Assembly (NCBI GenBank): GCA_034766995.1
Contig: CM068315.1
Span: 5,767,111-5,831,110 of the forward strand
DNA: 64,000 bases
DNA from: Acanthacorydalis orientalis
Lineage: Eukaryota > Arthropoda > Insecta > Megaloptera > Corydalidae
Direction of reading: 5' to 3'
Shown here: positions 1-12,974 of the stretch, piece by piece
How the letters are laid out: each line of letters opens with the position of its first letter
Numbering within the stretch: position 1 is the stretch's first letter
Position numbers and translations under genes: made by a program
The notes under the pieces: model-generated
What the model was told of the DNA's origin: nothing
The model's input: only the letters and a program-made list of their open reading frames with translations
The model's database searches: none

Positions 1-3000
1 TGAGAATAAGTTTGTTGCCTGAAAAGTATGTGACAGAATTTTCATTCCTCAATCCACACGAAAATGTCTACTTAAAAATATTCAATAAATTATTGTTGAT
101 TATTTTTGATTGTTATTTATGTGCATTTCGATGGTAATGCTATAATCCTCAGAGCACCAGAGTACAGAAAAATCTGTGTATTGTGATTGAATTTTGTTTT
201 CCATAGCTTTAACTCAAACCTAGATAGTTGTCTAAGAGTGCCAAGTAACAAGGACCTTTTGATATTTCGTAGATAATTTTTCTGTTTTTTACTCTATAGA
301 AGGAGAGATAAATATATATATATCGCCTAACGGCGCTAATAATACACATCCGGAACTAATTTCTATTAGTATTTCAAGATTTTGAAAGTAATTGAATGAG
401 AAAAACGTATTTTACATTTTAGAAAAATATAATTAGCTTTAATAAACGTGAAATTACAATCGAGACAAAATGTTTGTGTGATTGCATATAGTGAACTAAA
501 CTTAAATTGTTTGTTTGTGTACATGTAAACATGGCAACTTGGACGGTACTATCATAAACAAAAAAAACGAGAAACTAAACATTTGAAACAATTACAACAA
601 CTAAATTGTTAATATTTCACCAATTCCAACTCTTCTAGCTTCATAACATTTATTTCACCAATCTGAGATTAAAAATTATCGTGGAGAAGTATAGGTCTAT
701 ATGTTAATTAAGCAGTGGTCATTAATTCTTCAAATTCTACGTGATTTTCATGATTTTTTCAGCAATATTTCTATACAATAATTGTAAAGCTAAACTGTAA
801 AAAAGAATAAAGCATTAGATCAACACAACATCCAGTATATGCAAGCATTAACTTTTTGAATTGTACCGACAGCTTTATCCTAGTTTTATTTGTTTTGAAC
901 TATCGTATTCCCTGTCGCTGTTCGAAGCTATTTTTCATTAATGGTTACACAGTCAATTCGTTAAATTTATTTACTGTATCCTCTTCGACTTCTTCACTTT
1001 TCCAATTCAAACGAGATGACTGTATGATTAACGTTGAACTTTTACATTAATTTTCGCATAGACGATTATATTTTTGCTAAAAAAATCTTTACAATTTTAT
1101 CTTTAATAAAAGTTTTATAATTTTCCATTTATTCTTTCTCAAGCAACAAATCTAAGAACAAAACATTTAAAATCAGCGAATGTGTACTTTGTGCAATATT
1201 TTTTTTAAAATATCCCTCAATTTATATCGCTATTAGGTCGGTAGAAAAATAAGTACTTTACTAACTTGCACTTTTATAAAAAAAATCATTCGTTTTTGTT
1301 ACGTATAAATTTATATTATATAAAAAGTTTAGTATCAAAACTACATAAATTAATACTGTATATAGATTCATGTGAACATTTTACAATGTCGTTTATATAC
1401 ATATTCGATGCTTTATAATTAATTGTGTGATTATAATAAAATATTATTATATTTTAATGCAAATAAATTATATTTGTTAAAACTGTAATACTGAATTTAT
1501 GTAATTATGATAAATAATGTTACTTCTCAACTTCCGAACTATATACCTATGTATATTATATTTCGCAACAAAATTATTAATTAATCACATTTTCACAAAC
1601 TTTCATCGAGTCATGAAGGCCACAATCAAATAATGTATCTTTTATCGTCTGGACAATCTCTTTCTAGTGCACTCAGTAGTAAATAAACTTTTAGTACAAA
1701 CAACCTTCATTTCGTTTGAAATGTTATACTACAGTGCGTTATTAAAGTGAACTTAGGTGAATGCACAATGACCTCTATTCGAAAATTGTCAACTTATATA
1801 TTCATTAAATCAAATTAACCGTAATGAATTCGATGGCAAGAAAAAATCAAATAATTTCACGAATTAAATATAATATTAATTTAAATTTTCCCTTCATCGA
1901 AGAACATTAAATTATATTGCTTAATATCTATCGTTTCATACTCGTCTGATTGTATTTATTCAAATGTACAGCATAAAAGCTTCTAATTTTCTTCAGTTAA
2001 AAACATTCAATGCTTCTATTTTCTACGCATTTTAATGCATTTTCTGATATCCTCTTCCTATCTATTCTTTAGTCTCTTTCTAAATCTTTTTATATAATTT
2101 ATTGCCCGCCTGTTACACTTGTTTACTTTTTATACTCCTGTTTCACTTTTATAGTATTCTTCATTTGTCTACTCTTATTATTCTTAATATTAATTTTTTC
2201 ATGTTTTGATTGTTGAAATTTAAGATCCATATTAGAAACATTTTTGTCAAATTAAATTACCACAACGTCGATATAGTAATTAAAACTCGTTAGAGTATAA
2301 ATTTTATAATAAGAACTAAAGTGGTTAAAATGGTTTTATACTGAAAGAAACATTGTACTCATCTTTAGTGATATCGTTACTTAAGGAATATTTAATATAA
2401 GACGATTTTAATCAAAATATAAATTCTATCCACTTTATAGAAAAAGTCATCAGTTTAAAACTAAGTTCGAAAATTATTAAAATCTGATTGGTTGGTAAAT
2501 ATTCAGTCTTTATAGAGATGTGTCTATGGTATTGTATATTGAAAACGTTGCCTTTTTGTGAATATCTACTGTAATATATAGAAAAAAATCAGCAAAAATT
2601 ATAGATTTTTTTAATTGAAATCTCTGCTTCCGTATTTGCAGTTATTTTTTCCATTTATTCTTTTTTCGGTTGTTGATATATATAAAAAAACACTCTTTTT
2701 CGTATATAATTATATTAAGGTTTTCTGAGACAAATAGATACGAGTGTTTTTAAATCTATAAATCACCCAGAAAAATAAAACATAATTGCTAAGTATCAAT
2801 GACATACTACACATTGGCCGTATGGGTTTAGACATTTAAATTAATTAATTTATTTTAAAATAAAATTACCTTTTTTAACGATATCTGTTTCCTATTTCTA
2901 ACGCCTTGATAACATTAAAATGAATGTTTAAAATTTTAATAATATTCTAACATTAAATGAATTGAAAAACGCTATAAAATACATTTATTAAAATTTATTA

Positions 3001-4229
3001 TTCTAATTTAGATAGTGTATACTATGTACTCTGTTTCATTTGTACTAACGGCTCCAAAAGAATACTCGTTATCTTTTAGTATCAGTTTTGGTTTAAATAT
3101 ATTAAATATTAAACAGTATAGAAACATTATTAAAAAATAAACCAATTAAAAAAGTGTTATAAACATACATAAAATCAATATGTTTAGGTGAATGTCAATA
3201 AATTTGTAATAAGGACATATTCTAATTAATTATGCAACTACTAATATACAAACATGTGTAAATTTCTAGGTCATTTGCTAATCGAATAATGATGGTTCGT
3301 GACATTGCTGAATAGTTCCTACGAATCGAATGATTAATGCTTTTTTTGTATTTTTTTTATCTATATTTAAGAACATGTGAAAATTTAAATGCTGAAATAT
3401 TAAAAAAATATAATATATATATGGTTTTAATTAATTGACTATTCCTTTTATGATACATTTTTCAATTCGGTTATGCAATTTTAAAAACGTAATTTATATT
3501 ATTTATAATTTAGAAAAAAAGCATAACATATTTTATTTTTAATACGAATTTTTCTTAAAAATATATTTATTTTAAATGATGTTTTTTTTTATTTTACTTA
3601 CACTCTCTAAAATCACTACCGTTATTTGAAAGTAGGATTCACTACATCTAAATTCTACAAGGTAAATAAAGTAAATGCTTTTAAGAAATATTTGCATAGT
3701 TTGTTGAACTCATCTTGTGTGTCTTACTACGAATTCTGCATGAATAATTGGTAGATATTATGTGCGAATATATTTACCAATTATTTCCTTGAATTGTGTA
3801 ATCGCTAATATTCACAAGTACGAATAAATAAGCGAAGTTATACTTAGATTTATAAGTGAAAAATTAATCATGCAAATAGAAAAAATGTACGCGGTTTCCT
3901 TCATTTACTTATTGAAACATGAATTGTTTTCACATAAAGGTTGAGTTGTAAATAAACCAATAAAACAGTAATACAAAAATACAAAAAAAGTATCAGTGGA
4001 AATTAATTCGAGTAAGTTTTAAAATAACGTTTTTTATCTGTGTAATATCATTTTTGCAATAATACTATGAATTATCACTCATTTTTATAGCAATAAATTA
4101 AATCGAACTATTAAATAAGTTTAATTTATTGATAAATTGATAAAAAAAATAATTCATAGTCTTTTGTAATATTTATATACTTCCATATAATAATTTAGGG
4201 TTAATTGTTAAAACTCATAATGATCCGAA
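1..4229. other. AT-rich intergenic DNA, no gene seen
   Basis: This stretch is AT-rich with frequent stops in all frames. The only open frames are short (the longest is 64 codons at 856-1050) and resemble no protein family. I see no tRNA-like or rRNA-like segment and no long microsatellite. It may contain untranslated sequence of a gene beyond the left edge, but nothing here proves that. Confidence 0.6.
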
Positions 4230-4235
4230 GGATAT

Positions 4236-4615
4236 ATCTTTTTCTGTGATGATGCTATAGCCCAAATCGAGCCTCGGCCTCCTCAATTTTCTGCCTCCAG
4301 ACATCCCTTTGCTTGACAAACCTTCTCTAGTTCCTTACTCCCAACAGTTCCGCTGCATAGTGGTCGTTTGCCATTAAATCCATCTAGTGTCCGAGGTTTA
4401 TTTTGAGGTTTCCTCCTTTTCGGAAGACAATTCTCCCGCTCTCGATAGCTCTGATCCATCTCGCCATCGGGGTTACCCGATCTTGTGTGAAGTTACTCAG
4501 GTTAACATGGTTAATCACTTGGGGGTGACAGTCAGAATTGGATAAGAGAAGCTATGCGGCGCTAGCTGGAGTCGGCGTCGTGTGGTACGCATGCACTACC
4601 CCATTTAACCCATCG
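4236..4615 (-). mobile_element. Decayed retroelement-like GC-richer island
   Basis: This block is clearly richer in G and C than its surroundings and contains coding-like stretches on the minus strand. One frame ends with the peptide KQRDVWRQKIEEAEARFGL and a stop near 4255, with upstream pieces such as TPMARWIRAIESGRIVF in the same direction. This looks like the C-terminal tail of a non-LTR retrotransposon polyprotein broken by stops and frameshifts. The assignment is an inference from composition and peptide style; no catalytic motif is visible, so the family is left open. Confidence 0.35.
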
Positions 4616-4754
4616 AACGATATATATTATTCCATAATTAACAGTGTATTTAATGATGGAAAGGCAGGTCATAATTAGACTTCAAAAAAGATTTAGTTCA
4701 TTGTCAGAAATGTCAATCACTATAAAAAAAGTTTATTTATCAAAGTAGCCAATA

Positions 4755-5135
4755 AAATCGATGTATGCACAATGACGCACGTTTCTTCGTACGAAACACC
4801 ACCCTATACCACGCCCTATGGCTCTCTACGATCGAATATTTTGTCCAACGACAAGCGTACAGGCTGTACACGGTACAGCCAGAGAGAATAAGAACATATT
4901 TATTCGTGTGCTGAGGAAGAACAACCTCTTCACCGAGTACTGCCGATACAAACAGCCTAAACTGCTTACACCGGAGGAAAAATATTAATGTGAGCTTTGA
5001 CGGGTCAGCTTTATCAGCCGTTACATACAGATCAGTAGACGGATGTCTCCGTGGACACTCTAGAGCTCCACTGATTCAATTGCGAGCGCCCTCATCAAGA
5101 GGCGACAAGAAATATTCCACTTTTAGTGAAAACCT
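4755..5135. other. Second GC-richer island, probable decayed repeat
   Basis: Like its neighbour at 4236-4615, this block stands out from the AT-rich background by base composition. It contains short coding-like pieces but no frame longer than about 30 codons that I recognise. It may be another part of the same decayed element or an independent relic. No terminal repeats are visible. Confidence 0.25.
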
Positions 5136-5717
5136 TGATCTACGAAACAAACAGATCAGTATATAAATTGAGAAAGGTGAGTCGTTAACCACTGTTCTCT
5201 AAGATGAGGAAAAAGATGAGAGTTATCTAGACACACAACCGAGATCAATAGTTAATAACTAAATATATTACTACACATTTTGATAAAATATTTTTTTTAT
5301 GTATTCGACATTGTTAGTACATTTATGATATATTCATCGATCAAATAATTTATAAGAAAATTCCAATTATGAAAACCGATTGCAGATAATAAGAACTCAT
5401 TATTCTTATATATAAGTGATTAGGTATACATAGAAAGTACGTGAAAAAAGATTGGTTCACCAGTAGTTTTTTTCATGTGTTTGAAAATCAATGTTCTATT
5501 AGAACAACGATGCGGACGAGAAAGGACTAGTGGTCGCGCGATTAATAACCACTGGTGGTACAAAGAATACTAATGAAATAATATCATTTAGAGTCTATTG
5601 AATTTAATATCGTAATGTTAAAAAGTTTGTAATATATTAAAAATTTAAAATTATTTTCCTTCCATCAAAAAGTGTAATTGTGATATAAGCATATTTCAAT
5701 AATATTTTTTATATAAA

Positions 5718-5718
<1 letters not shown>

Positions 5719-5769
<51 letters not shown>

Positions 5770-5783
5770 TATATATATATATA
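5719..5783. repeat. (TA)n microsatellite
   Basis: Nearly pure alternating TA of about 65 bp, with one TAG interruption near 5768. Confidence 0.95.
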
Positions 5784-5845
5784 ATCATTCTGACAAACAG
5801 ATTACAACGCAGTTGTTTTATCAAGGCACACATTTCATAGCATAC

Positions 5846-5975
5846 TTCGTGAAAATTTCGTTCAACTTAGGATGTCATCGTTAATAATAATTTAATACAA
5901 AATCTCTACACTCGTTTTTTAAAAAAAATGGCCATTTTTTACGGAATACTTCTTTACATATAGATAGATATTTAT
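5846..5975. repeat. Dispersed repeat, copy 1
   Basis: The segment from GTGAAAATTTCG to the TAGATAGATA run resembles 7288-7425 over roughly 130 bp, including the shared core GTTAATAATAATTTAA followed by ACAAAATCTCTACA. The family is not recognised; it may be the tail of a mobile element. The copies are diverged by substitutions and small indels. Confidence 0.6.
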
Positions 5976-6092
5976 TTTGTAACTAATTTCAAATCAAAAA
6001 CAGATTAAAAAAATATATAATGAAGCCAGTTGTATCAGTTATATCCAGTACAATTACAATATTTTCGACCTAGTCATTTCAATTTCCAAACA

Positions 6093-6095
<3 letters not shown>

Positions 6096-6145
<50 letters not shown>
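6096..6145. repeat. (TA)n microsatellite
   Basis: Pure alternating TA of about 50 bp. A second array follows at 6213-6250. Confidence 0.95.
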
Positions 6146-6147
<2 letters not shown>

Positions 6148-6212
6148 CAAACGTGTTTCAAATGTTTGAAATTATTACAAAATCTGCGAATAATGTTGCA
6201 AAAACTGGAAAT

Positions 6213-6250
6213 GAATATATATATATATATATATATATACATACATATAC
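6213..6250. repeat. (TA)n microsatellite
   Basis: TA array running into ACATACATATACAC. Confidence 0.9.
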
Positions 6251-6444
6251 ACTCTCTTACAAATAAATATGTGATATACTATAACTGAAATTGTATTATA
6301 AGAAAATTAAACCATCAAATAAAAATGATTGTCCGTTGACACCGATATTCATTCTTCTATAAAGTGTATTATTAACCTTGAATGTTAAGGTAAATTAAAA
6401 CGTATTTTAATATATTCTACTTAAAATAATTTAAAATATCAATT

Positions 6445-6446
<2 letters not shown>

Positions 6447-6500
<54 letters not shown>
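6447..6500. repeat. (TA)n microsatellite
   Basis: Pure alternating TA of about 53 bp. Confidence 0.95.
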
Positions 6501-6503
<3 letters not shown>

Positions 6504-6524
6504 TACATTTTATAAGCTTATAAT

Positions 6525-6557
6525 ATGGTTTATTTACATCTTATGTAAATAAACCAT
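6525..6557. repeat. Perfect 15-bp inverted repeat with 3-nt loop
   Basis: ATGGTTTATTTACAT at 6525-6539 is followed by CTT and its exact reverse complement at 6543-6557. It lies just downstream of a (TA)n array. It is too short for a pre-miRNA; it could be the centre of a small foldback element or a chance palindrome. Confidence 0.8.
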
Positions 6558-6970
6558 AAAAAATCTTGAAAGTGTATTATAATTTATGTGTTTTTAAATA
6601 TATTTTGACAGCTTCGATTATTCAAATTAAGATATTTAATATATATTTGATATATTTGATAGTCGGATCTCGTGTATTTTTTTATTTAAATATATGTATA
6701 GATTTGATTTGTAAAATTGTTCATTATGAATATATTGTTAATACGAAGCAATCAGTGCATTTTTATCATTAATAACTCATACTTAATATTGTTTTTCAAT
6801 ATAAAATATATTTCTAATTGAATATTTTGTACGTAAGGTAGAAAGGCTTAACGTTGGAATCGTACACAATAATTGGTATGTCATCTTTATACTTAAAAAA
6901 TAGGACAACAGTTTATTAAAATAAAAAAAATTTACATCATATTTGTTTATCCATTTTCTTATCTTCATCA

Positions 6971-6973
<3 letters not shown>

Positions 6974-7032
<59 letters not shown>
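6974..7032. repeat. (TA)n microsatellite
   Basis: Pure alternating TA of about 58 bp. Confidence 0.95.
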
Positions 7033-7035
<3 letters not shown>

Positions 7036-7287
7036 TTAGTTTTAAAAAGATATTTTTTTTACAATCAGTATAATTATGTTCTCATTGTTATATGGGTTTT
7101 TTGAACCCACGTGTTTCTACGAGCAAGGTACATTCTTAACACATAACATGAATAAAACAATAATAGGATAATGGTAGGTTACGGTGTGATACACCCCGAG
7201 GTACAACCAATAATAGCATGACACTACACCATGACAATACTCATCAAAAGCTTCGTGAAAAAAAATATTATAATTCTTCCTGAAAAT

Positions 7288-7425
7288 TTCATGTAAGTTG
7301 GGGAATCGTCGTTAATAATAATTTAAAACAAAATCTCTACAAAAAGTTTTCCCTTCAAAAAGCTTTTGTCAATTTTTTTGAAATTTTACGGATTATTTTA
7401 TATATATATATATATATAGATAGAT
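7288..7425. repeat. Dispersed repeat, copy 2
   Basis: Diverged direct copy of 5846-5975. It shares GTTAATAATAATTTAA, ACAAAATCTCTACA and an ACGGA(A/T)TA motif before a TAGATAGATA run. In this copy a (TA)n array of about 22 bp is present just before the TAGATAGATA. Confidence 0.6.
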
Positions 7426-7555
7426 AAGATAAATGTTACATTTCTCAACAGTCGTTTTTACAATGAACTGTATTCTAATATAAGAAAGTTATTGCTTTGT
7501 TCAACAAAAACCTTTTGAAATGAAACTGAAAGAAAAAGGCATTAATATTTCAAGT

Positions 7556-7609
<54 letters not shown>
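7556..7609. repeat. Compound (TA)n(GT)n microsatellite
   Basis: A short TA run passes directly into about 34 bp of GT repeats. Confidence 0.95.
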
Positions 7610-7613
<4 letters not shown>

Positions 7614-7790
7614 TGAATTGAGCCACAGTGCCAGAACTGTACTGAAATAAATTACATTTTCGAAAACCGCAATACAGTGATTAAAGACTGCATTCGGCAC
7701 AACAACGGATATTTTTGTCCAAACATAAAAATGTAATTCCGAATAAGTCAATATATAAATCATCATACGTGAATAATATTTCATACTTAT

Positions 7791-8090
7791 TGTTACGTGT
7801 GGGAATAACACTGCCGACTTAGTGATGCACTAAGGAGCGAGAACACGACTCCTTTTTAAATTAATGAACAGAAATCTATTTTCTGATTTACGTTTTATTT
7901 CGACAAGTAGGTTATAACTTAAAACTAATGTTGCGATCTGGACACTGACTTGACGACTGACTTGTGAATTAATGATTTGCTTATGACTCCATGACTTATG
8001 ACTTCATGACATGTGACTTCATGACGTCTATCGCATAGTTTGGCCGGTTTATGTATAGTTTCGAGAGGTATGGTAATAAAAATTCCAGGT
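7791..8090. mobile_element. Possible solo LTR fragment
   Basis: The segment begins TGTTACGTGTGGG, a form common for LTR starts of insect Gypsy-type elements, and is less AT-rich than its flanks. No matching second LTR, primer-binding site or gag/pol coding sequence is seen in the window, and the right end is not defined. The block includes the 15-bp tandem repeats at 7981-8025. This is a weak assignment. Confidence 0.25.
7981..8025. repeat. Three tandem 15-bp units
   Basis: Three adjacent units TTATGACTCCATGAC, TTATGACTTCATGAC and ATGTGACTTCATGAC occur, with weaker TGACTTG-like copies upstream from 7947. They lie inside the possible LTR. Confidence 0.85.
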
Positions 8091-8267
8091 AATATACAGT
8101 TTAATTTTCTTTCTTACAATATTAACGGTTCAAAGCCATTCGTTTACCATACAGTAAATTAAGATGTTTTTGGATTTGATAGTGAATAATAAATGTAACT
8201 TAATGAGCCTGACCCTTTTGAATAAAGGCAGGGTTTTTCCGTACTTTCGAATATATGTATGGGTGTG

Positions 8268-8269
<2 letters not shown>

Positions 8270-8332
<63 letters not shown>
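8270..8332. repeat. (TA)n microsatellite
   Basis: Pure alternating TA of about 60 bp. Confidence 0.95.
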
Positions 8333-8335
<3 letters not shown>

Positions 8336-8599
8336 TTTGAGTTCGTTTTGTGAACTCTCCAAGCTTCGTATTAACAGGGAAACAAAGACACGTTCTTATT
8401 GATTATAATATTTCATTAATTTATTTTTAATCATCTAGTAAAATCCCAATCCATAGAATATCACAATTAAAAGTAAATTCTTTTGTTTCCAAATATGCAG
8501 TAATGGCCCATAGTTTTCAACAATAAAGTTTCTTAATTCAAAGAATTTCTTTTTTAGAATGGAAATTTGTTTTCATAAAAATATTTGGATTAAATCAGT

Positions 8600-8630
8600 A
8601 TCTCTCTCTCTCTATATATATATATATATA
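8600..8630. repeat. Compound (CT)n(TA)n microsatellite
   Basis: A short CT run followed by TA repeats borders the low-coordinate end of the LINE fragment at 8641-9211. Confidence 0.9.
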
Positions 8631-8640
8631 CATATTCAAC

Positions 8641-9208
8641 CAACCAACCAAGCCTGGGTAGATTCTTGATCATTGGGTTCCCGATGCCGTCCTGTCCCGG
8701 AGATTTAGGGTTTTTTAATTTACTTACCAGTTTGTCAATTTCCGCGCTGGTGGTGGGATTTTTGCAGGGCGATGGTGCCACCCTGTGGATCCTGTTGACT
8801 GCATTGGCTATTAGGAGGTCACGTCTTGGGTCACCAAGGTGTTGGCATAGGGTGTGTGCTTTCCCGAGGGCCCGGGCGATGGTGTTTGCTCTTCCCGATG
8901 GAGACGTTGCGAAGCCGTCCTCGGTGATGAGGGCGGTGGATGAGTCGTGGGGTGAGCGTAGCCATGCGGTATTTTTGTTCCCTTCCAGGACTTTGAGGAC
9001 CGATCTCTCCTACAGTTCCCTCCTTTCCCTCTTTACTGCGTCGAAGATGATCGCCGAGAGTCGGTTGAGCTTCGTTTTGTAGAGGGCATTTCTGGTGCTC
9101 TTCCATTTCTTCCTGGCCCAGCATCTGGAACGTATGAGGTCCCGGACTTCGCGCGAGGGCCAATACTGGTAAGCGGCTGGCCCACGCATTTTTGGGATGA
9201 AGTATTTT

Positions 9209-9211
<3 letters not shown>
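8641..9211 (-). pseudogene. LINE reverse-transcriptase fragment, truncated
   Basis: One minus-strand reading frame runs from about 9211 to 8641 with a single in-frame TAG at 9010-9012. Its start, with the peptide SREVRDLIRSRCWARKKW, looks like the linker between the endonuclease and reverse-transcriptase domains of R1/Jockey-type non-LTR retrotransposons. The end carries LKNPKSPGQDGIGNPMIKNL, the conserved start of the reverse-transcriptase domain (K-SPG-DGI pattern). The catalytic FADD box and everything after it are missing. Both ends stop in (TA)n arrays, so this is an internal slice, not a normal 5'-truncated insertion. G+C is far above the surroundings. The open frames on the plus strand here are shadows. 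Confidence 0.75.

Positions 9212-9250
<39 letters not shown>
9212..9250. repeat. (TA)n microsatellite
   Basis: TA array directly abutting the high-coordinate end of the LINE fragment. Confidence 0.9.
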
Positions 9251-9254
<4 letters not shown>

Positions 9255-9365
9255 TATATTATTTATTTATTATTTAGTTTTTTCCAAACGAGTTTCTTTT
9301 ATTTTTAATACATAACTTATAGATTAAATTACATGAAATTGTATAAATAAAAAGAAGGTAGAGTG

Positions 9366-9620
<255 letters not shown>

Positions 9621-10240
9621 ATTTTCGATATTTATGGGGTAATAAGATTATGCACAAGAAAGACATCTAAAAACTATATTTTAATATTAATGAATGTAAA
9701 AATAAACATAACATTTAAAATACTACACTCTCGTGTGCATTTTGAAAATAAAATTTGTTAATTCATATTTATTTTGAGATAAAAAAGTCTATATTTAAAA
9801 CCTGTCAATTGTTGACCCCGGCATAAGACAATTTGCCATCTTTACTGACCTTGCTAAATGATTAAATTAACGACATTCGAATGAAGAATGCTACGCTCGT
9901 GTTACGCTATACTTTGTATAACTATCTTTCTTCTGTGATTCTCAATCAATGTTAATTATAAGATGACGGTTTCCGGTTCATTAAAACTCAAATAGGAAAC
10001 AGGTATAAGATGAAAAAAAATCATAACATAAACGACCTTTATGCTTTTAAATTATTGAGTTTTTGATATTTTTTTAAAGGTGTGACCTCTCTGTTAAGAC
10101 GTTACGAATGGTCAACAAGTATGTCCTTATTGCTTTAAATTGTTTTAATATGGATAAACTACTTTTTGTTGCCTCAAATATTATAATGATTTAATGTAGA
10201 GTATGTTGTTTTAGTACGCAATAATTTTGTTTTTAAAGCA
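9621..10240. other. Intergenic, nothing recognised
   Basis: AT-rich DNA without a supportable open frame, RNA gene or terminal repeat. Confidence 0.6.
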
Positions 10241-10366
<126 letters not shown>

Positions 10367-10460
10367 CTAGGAGAATCCGACCCCTACTCGTTTTACTCGT
10401 CAATCCTCGGGCTCTTTGCGCTCACCCACTTATCAATTAAAAGTATCCACATGTAATCGA

Positions 10461-10559
10461 ATGAAATAATAAACATATTTGGTGATCATAGAAGCCTCGA
10501 CCCAAATAAATCAGCCGACGTTATGGGTTTTTTTTATTTTTTGTGGATAATTTTGATTT

Positions 10560-10629
<70 letters not shown>

Positions 10630-10655
10630 AAATAAACATATTTGGTTACCATAGA
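10461..10655. repeat. Unnamed repeat family units with (TA)n(GA)n
   Basis: A unit with the blocks AATAAACATATTTGGT, CATAGAA, CCCAAATAAATCA, CGACGTTATGG and GTGGATAATTTTGATTTT runs into (TA)n(GA)n at 10561-10625. A partial second unit (ATAAACATATTTGGTTACC) begins right after. The same blocks recur at 14812-15022. The family is not recognised; the fixed position of the TA array after GATTTT suggests that the array is part of the repeated unit. Confidence 0.7.
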
Positions 10656-10659
10656 AATT

Positions 10660-11428
10660 AATCGTTTTAATTAGTCACCCCCAAATCTTTTCTATAATAT
10701 TAAAATCGAAAGAAAGTAGAGATTAGTAGAATAATGTTATTTTTTCTTTTTGATACCATTTTCTAACTACTCTTCTTGTAGGTATAACAACGTATTGCGA
10801 TTCTGAAATAGATATTGTGTATCTATTTTCCCTATTAGATGATATTTTTATCATTATTTTTCTACAGTTCTGCCTACTGATAAAAAAGATTTTTGGAAAA
10901 AAATTACAAAGAAACGTACAACAAAAGAACTTCATATAATTATTATTTTTTTATTTTTTTACAGTTATATATTTAAAACTGTTTATATAAAAAGTTTTTT
11001 TTAATGTTTAATTTTCTGAATATAGTCGCAATTCTTCTATGCATCATTCGTGAGTTGATATTAGGTTGTTCGTGGACAGATAATCAATTGTTTAGTTTGT
11101 TGTCACGACATCTTCCCTCATCCCTTACAAATTATTTTTCTAACAATATTCCACGATCTGTTCTATCTATTCTCTCTGTTGAACCAAAATGCTTAACCGC
11201 TGTTGAATGAATCGTTTTTTTTTGACAGTTTTTGGCTGATAGCGTCTCAGTCCTTTGTAGTCTTTCTGTGGTTTGTCATGTCTTGAACAATTCCCTATGA
11301 TCAAGACTTTTCCCTGATTGTATAAACATCTTGCAGTATTTCTGTCACATATTGAATTTGATTGCTAGGAAAATTTTCAAAAACCTAGTTGATTTTTTTT
11401 TATAGTAAGATCACTCATCCCCTACCCG

Positions 11429-11482
<54 letters not shown>

Positions 11483-12970
11483 CTGATCATGTACGAAACG
11501 CCCATATTTGATAACAATTATGGGTTCTGACATTCTTGTCATTTTTTATACTTTTTCTTCATTTGGTATTGTTGGTTCTCCTTCTGAATGAATTAAAAAT
11601 TGAATATTTTCATTTATTATGAAATCTATTTTCTTGAACATTGACTATATTTCGTTATAAAACACATTTTAAAATAATATTTAGAAAATAAGTTTATTTC
11701 CCGATTACTTTATGCATTAACATATTATTAACTTTCAAATATACAATCATTACTTTTATATCGAATTGAACATGTACTTATATTATAAACGATTTTCTTG
11801 GAAAGTTTTTTTGTTGCCACACTGCTGCATTTAAGATTTATTTATTCTTTTGCTTTTATTTTTTAAAAAAAAAAAACGAGAGATAATTTAAGTTGCGCAT
11901 TTTATACGTTTTATAGTAACAAAACTTGCCTGCCTGATTTACTTAAGTCCCATATTTCCTTGTATCCATTTACAGTTAAAACTAGTACAGTTATTAAATT
12001 TAGAATACTTTTTTTAATACCTTGAAAATGTTTATCCTTGTTTGAAACATAGTTTAATTATTTCAGTTATTTTCATTTCAACAAGGCCGATTTTCAATGA
12101 TTCATCCATTCCCAGTGCACTTTTTTTTATTGAACAGCTCAAATGAATTCAATTGTTGATCGTTTTATATTACTTTCAAATGAAACATAAAAACTAATAT
12201 GCTTTTTGTGACAGGAGAATTGAATACATATTTTATTTTTCATTTTCGTATTTAATTAAAATATTTAATCTGTTTGTTGTCTCAAATATTTTTGCGATAT
12301 TTCTTTGTTTATTGTATTGAGATAAATATTTATAATTTTCATTTTTATTTCTATTAGAATTGTCACGACTATTAATGATGAAATTGTTTATAAAATGTCT
12401 GAAAATGTTTTTATAATCGAATTTTTTTGATTATAAAAATATTTTTTATTATAATTTATTATCTTTTTAAGTCAAAAATGCGTTGAAATCAAATTTTATT
12501 GATATAAACACATTGTAGTTGGGAAATGTAACATATCGTTTTTTTTATACTATAAGTAGAACGCAGTTTACTTAAAATTACGGGTTGAACATTTTGCTTC
12601 AATAAAACAAGACAGGTAGCATTACAAGTCTGCTATGTAATCTTGATTCACGCTATCTATAATACAACTTATCTCAGTAATGCCCTATTAAACAGTAACG
12701 GTAGTACAAGAAAATTACGAAGAAAGCGCTAAAAAAATTATGTCTGTAACTTTTAATAATTCAATTAAATCTTTCTATGTTACAATTTTGAAAAATATTG
12801 TAGTCGTGTCACATTTTCAAGTATATAGTTCCTGACAAGAAAATTAAAATTCCAGAAAAAATCATTGAGTTTAGAAGTAGAAGTGATTTGCACCAAATAT
12901 GAATTATACTCGTTGGATCTTCAATTTGGTCCGCTTATTGTGAGATGCAGCTCGACTACAATGCATAAAA
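10660..12970. other. Intergenic, no gene seen
   Basis: AT-rich. It contains one (TA)n array (11431-11480) and short open frames (up to 70 codons at 10723-10935 and 68 codons at 11004-11210) with no recognisable family. Nothing else can be supported. Confidence 0.55.
11431..11480. repeat. (TA)n microsatellite
   Basis: Pure alternating TA of about 50 bp. Confidence 0.95.
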
Positions 12971-12974
12971 AATA

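Noticed and set aside
8666..9082. 138-codon plus-strand frame
   Set aside because: It is the shadow of the LINE reverse-transcriptase frame on the minus strand.
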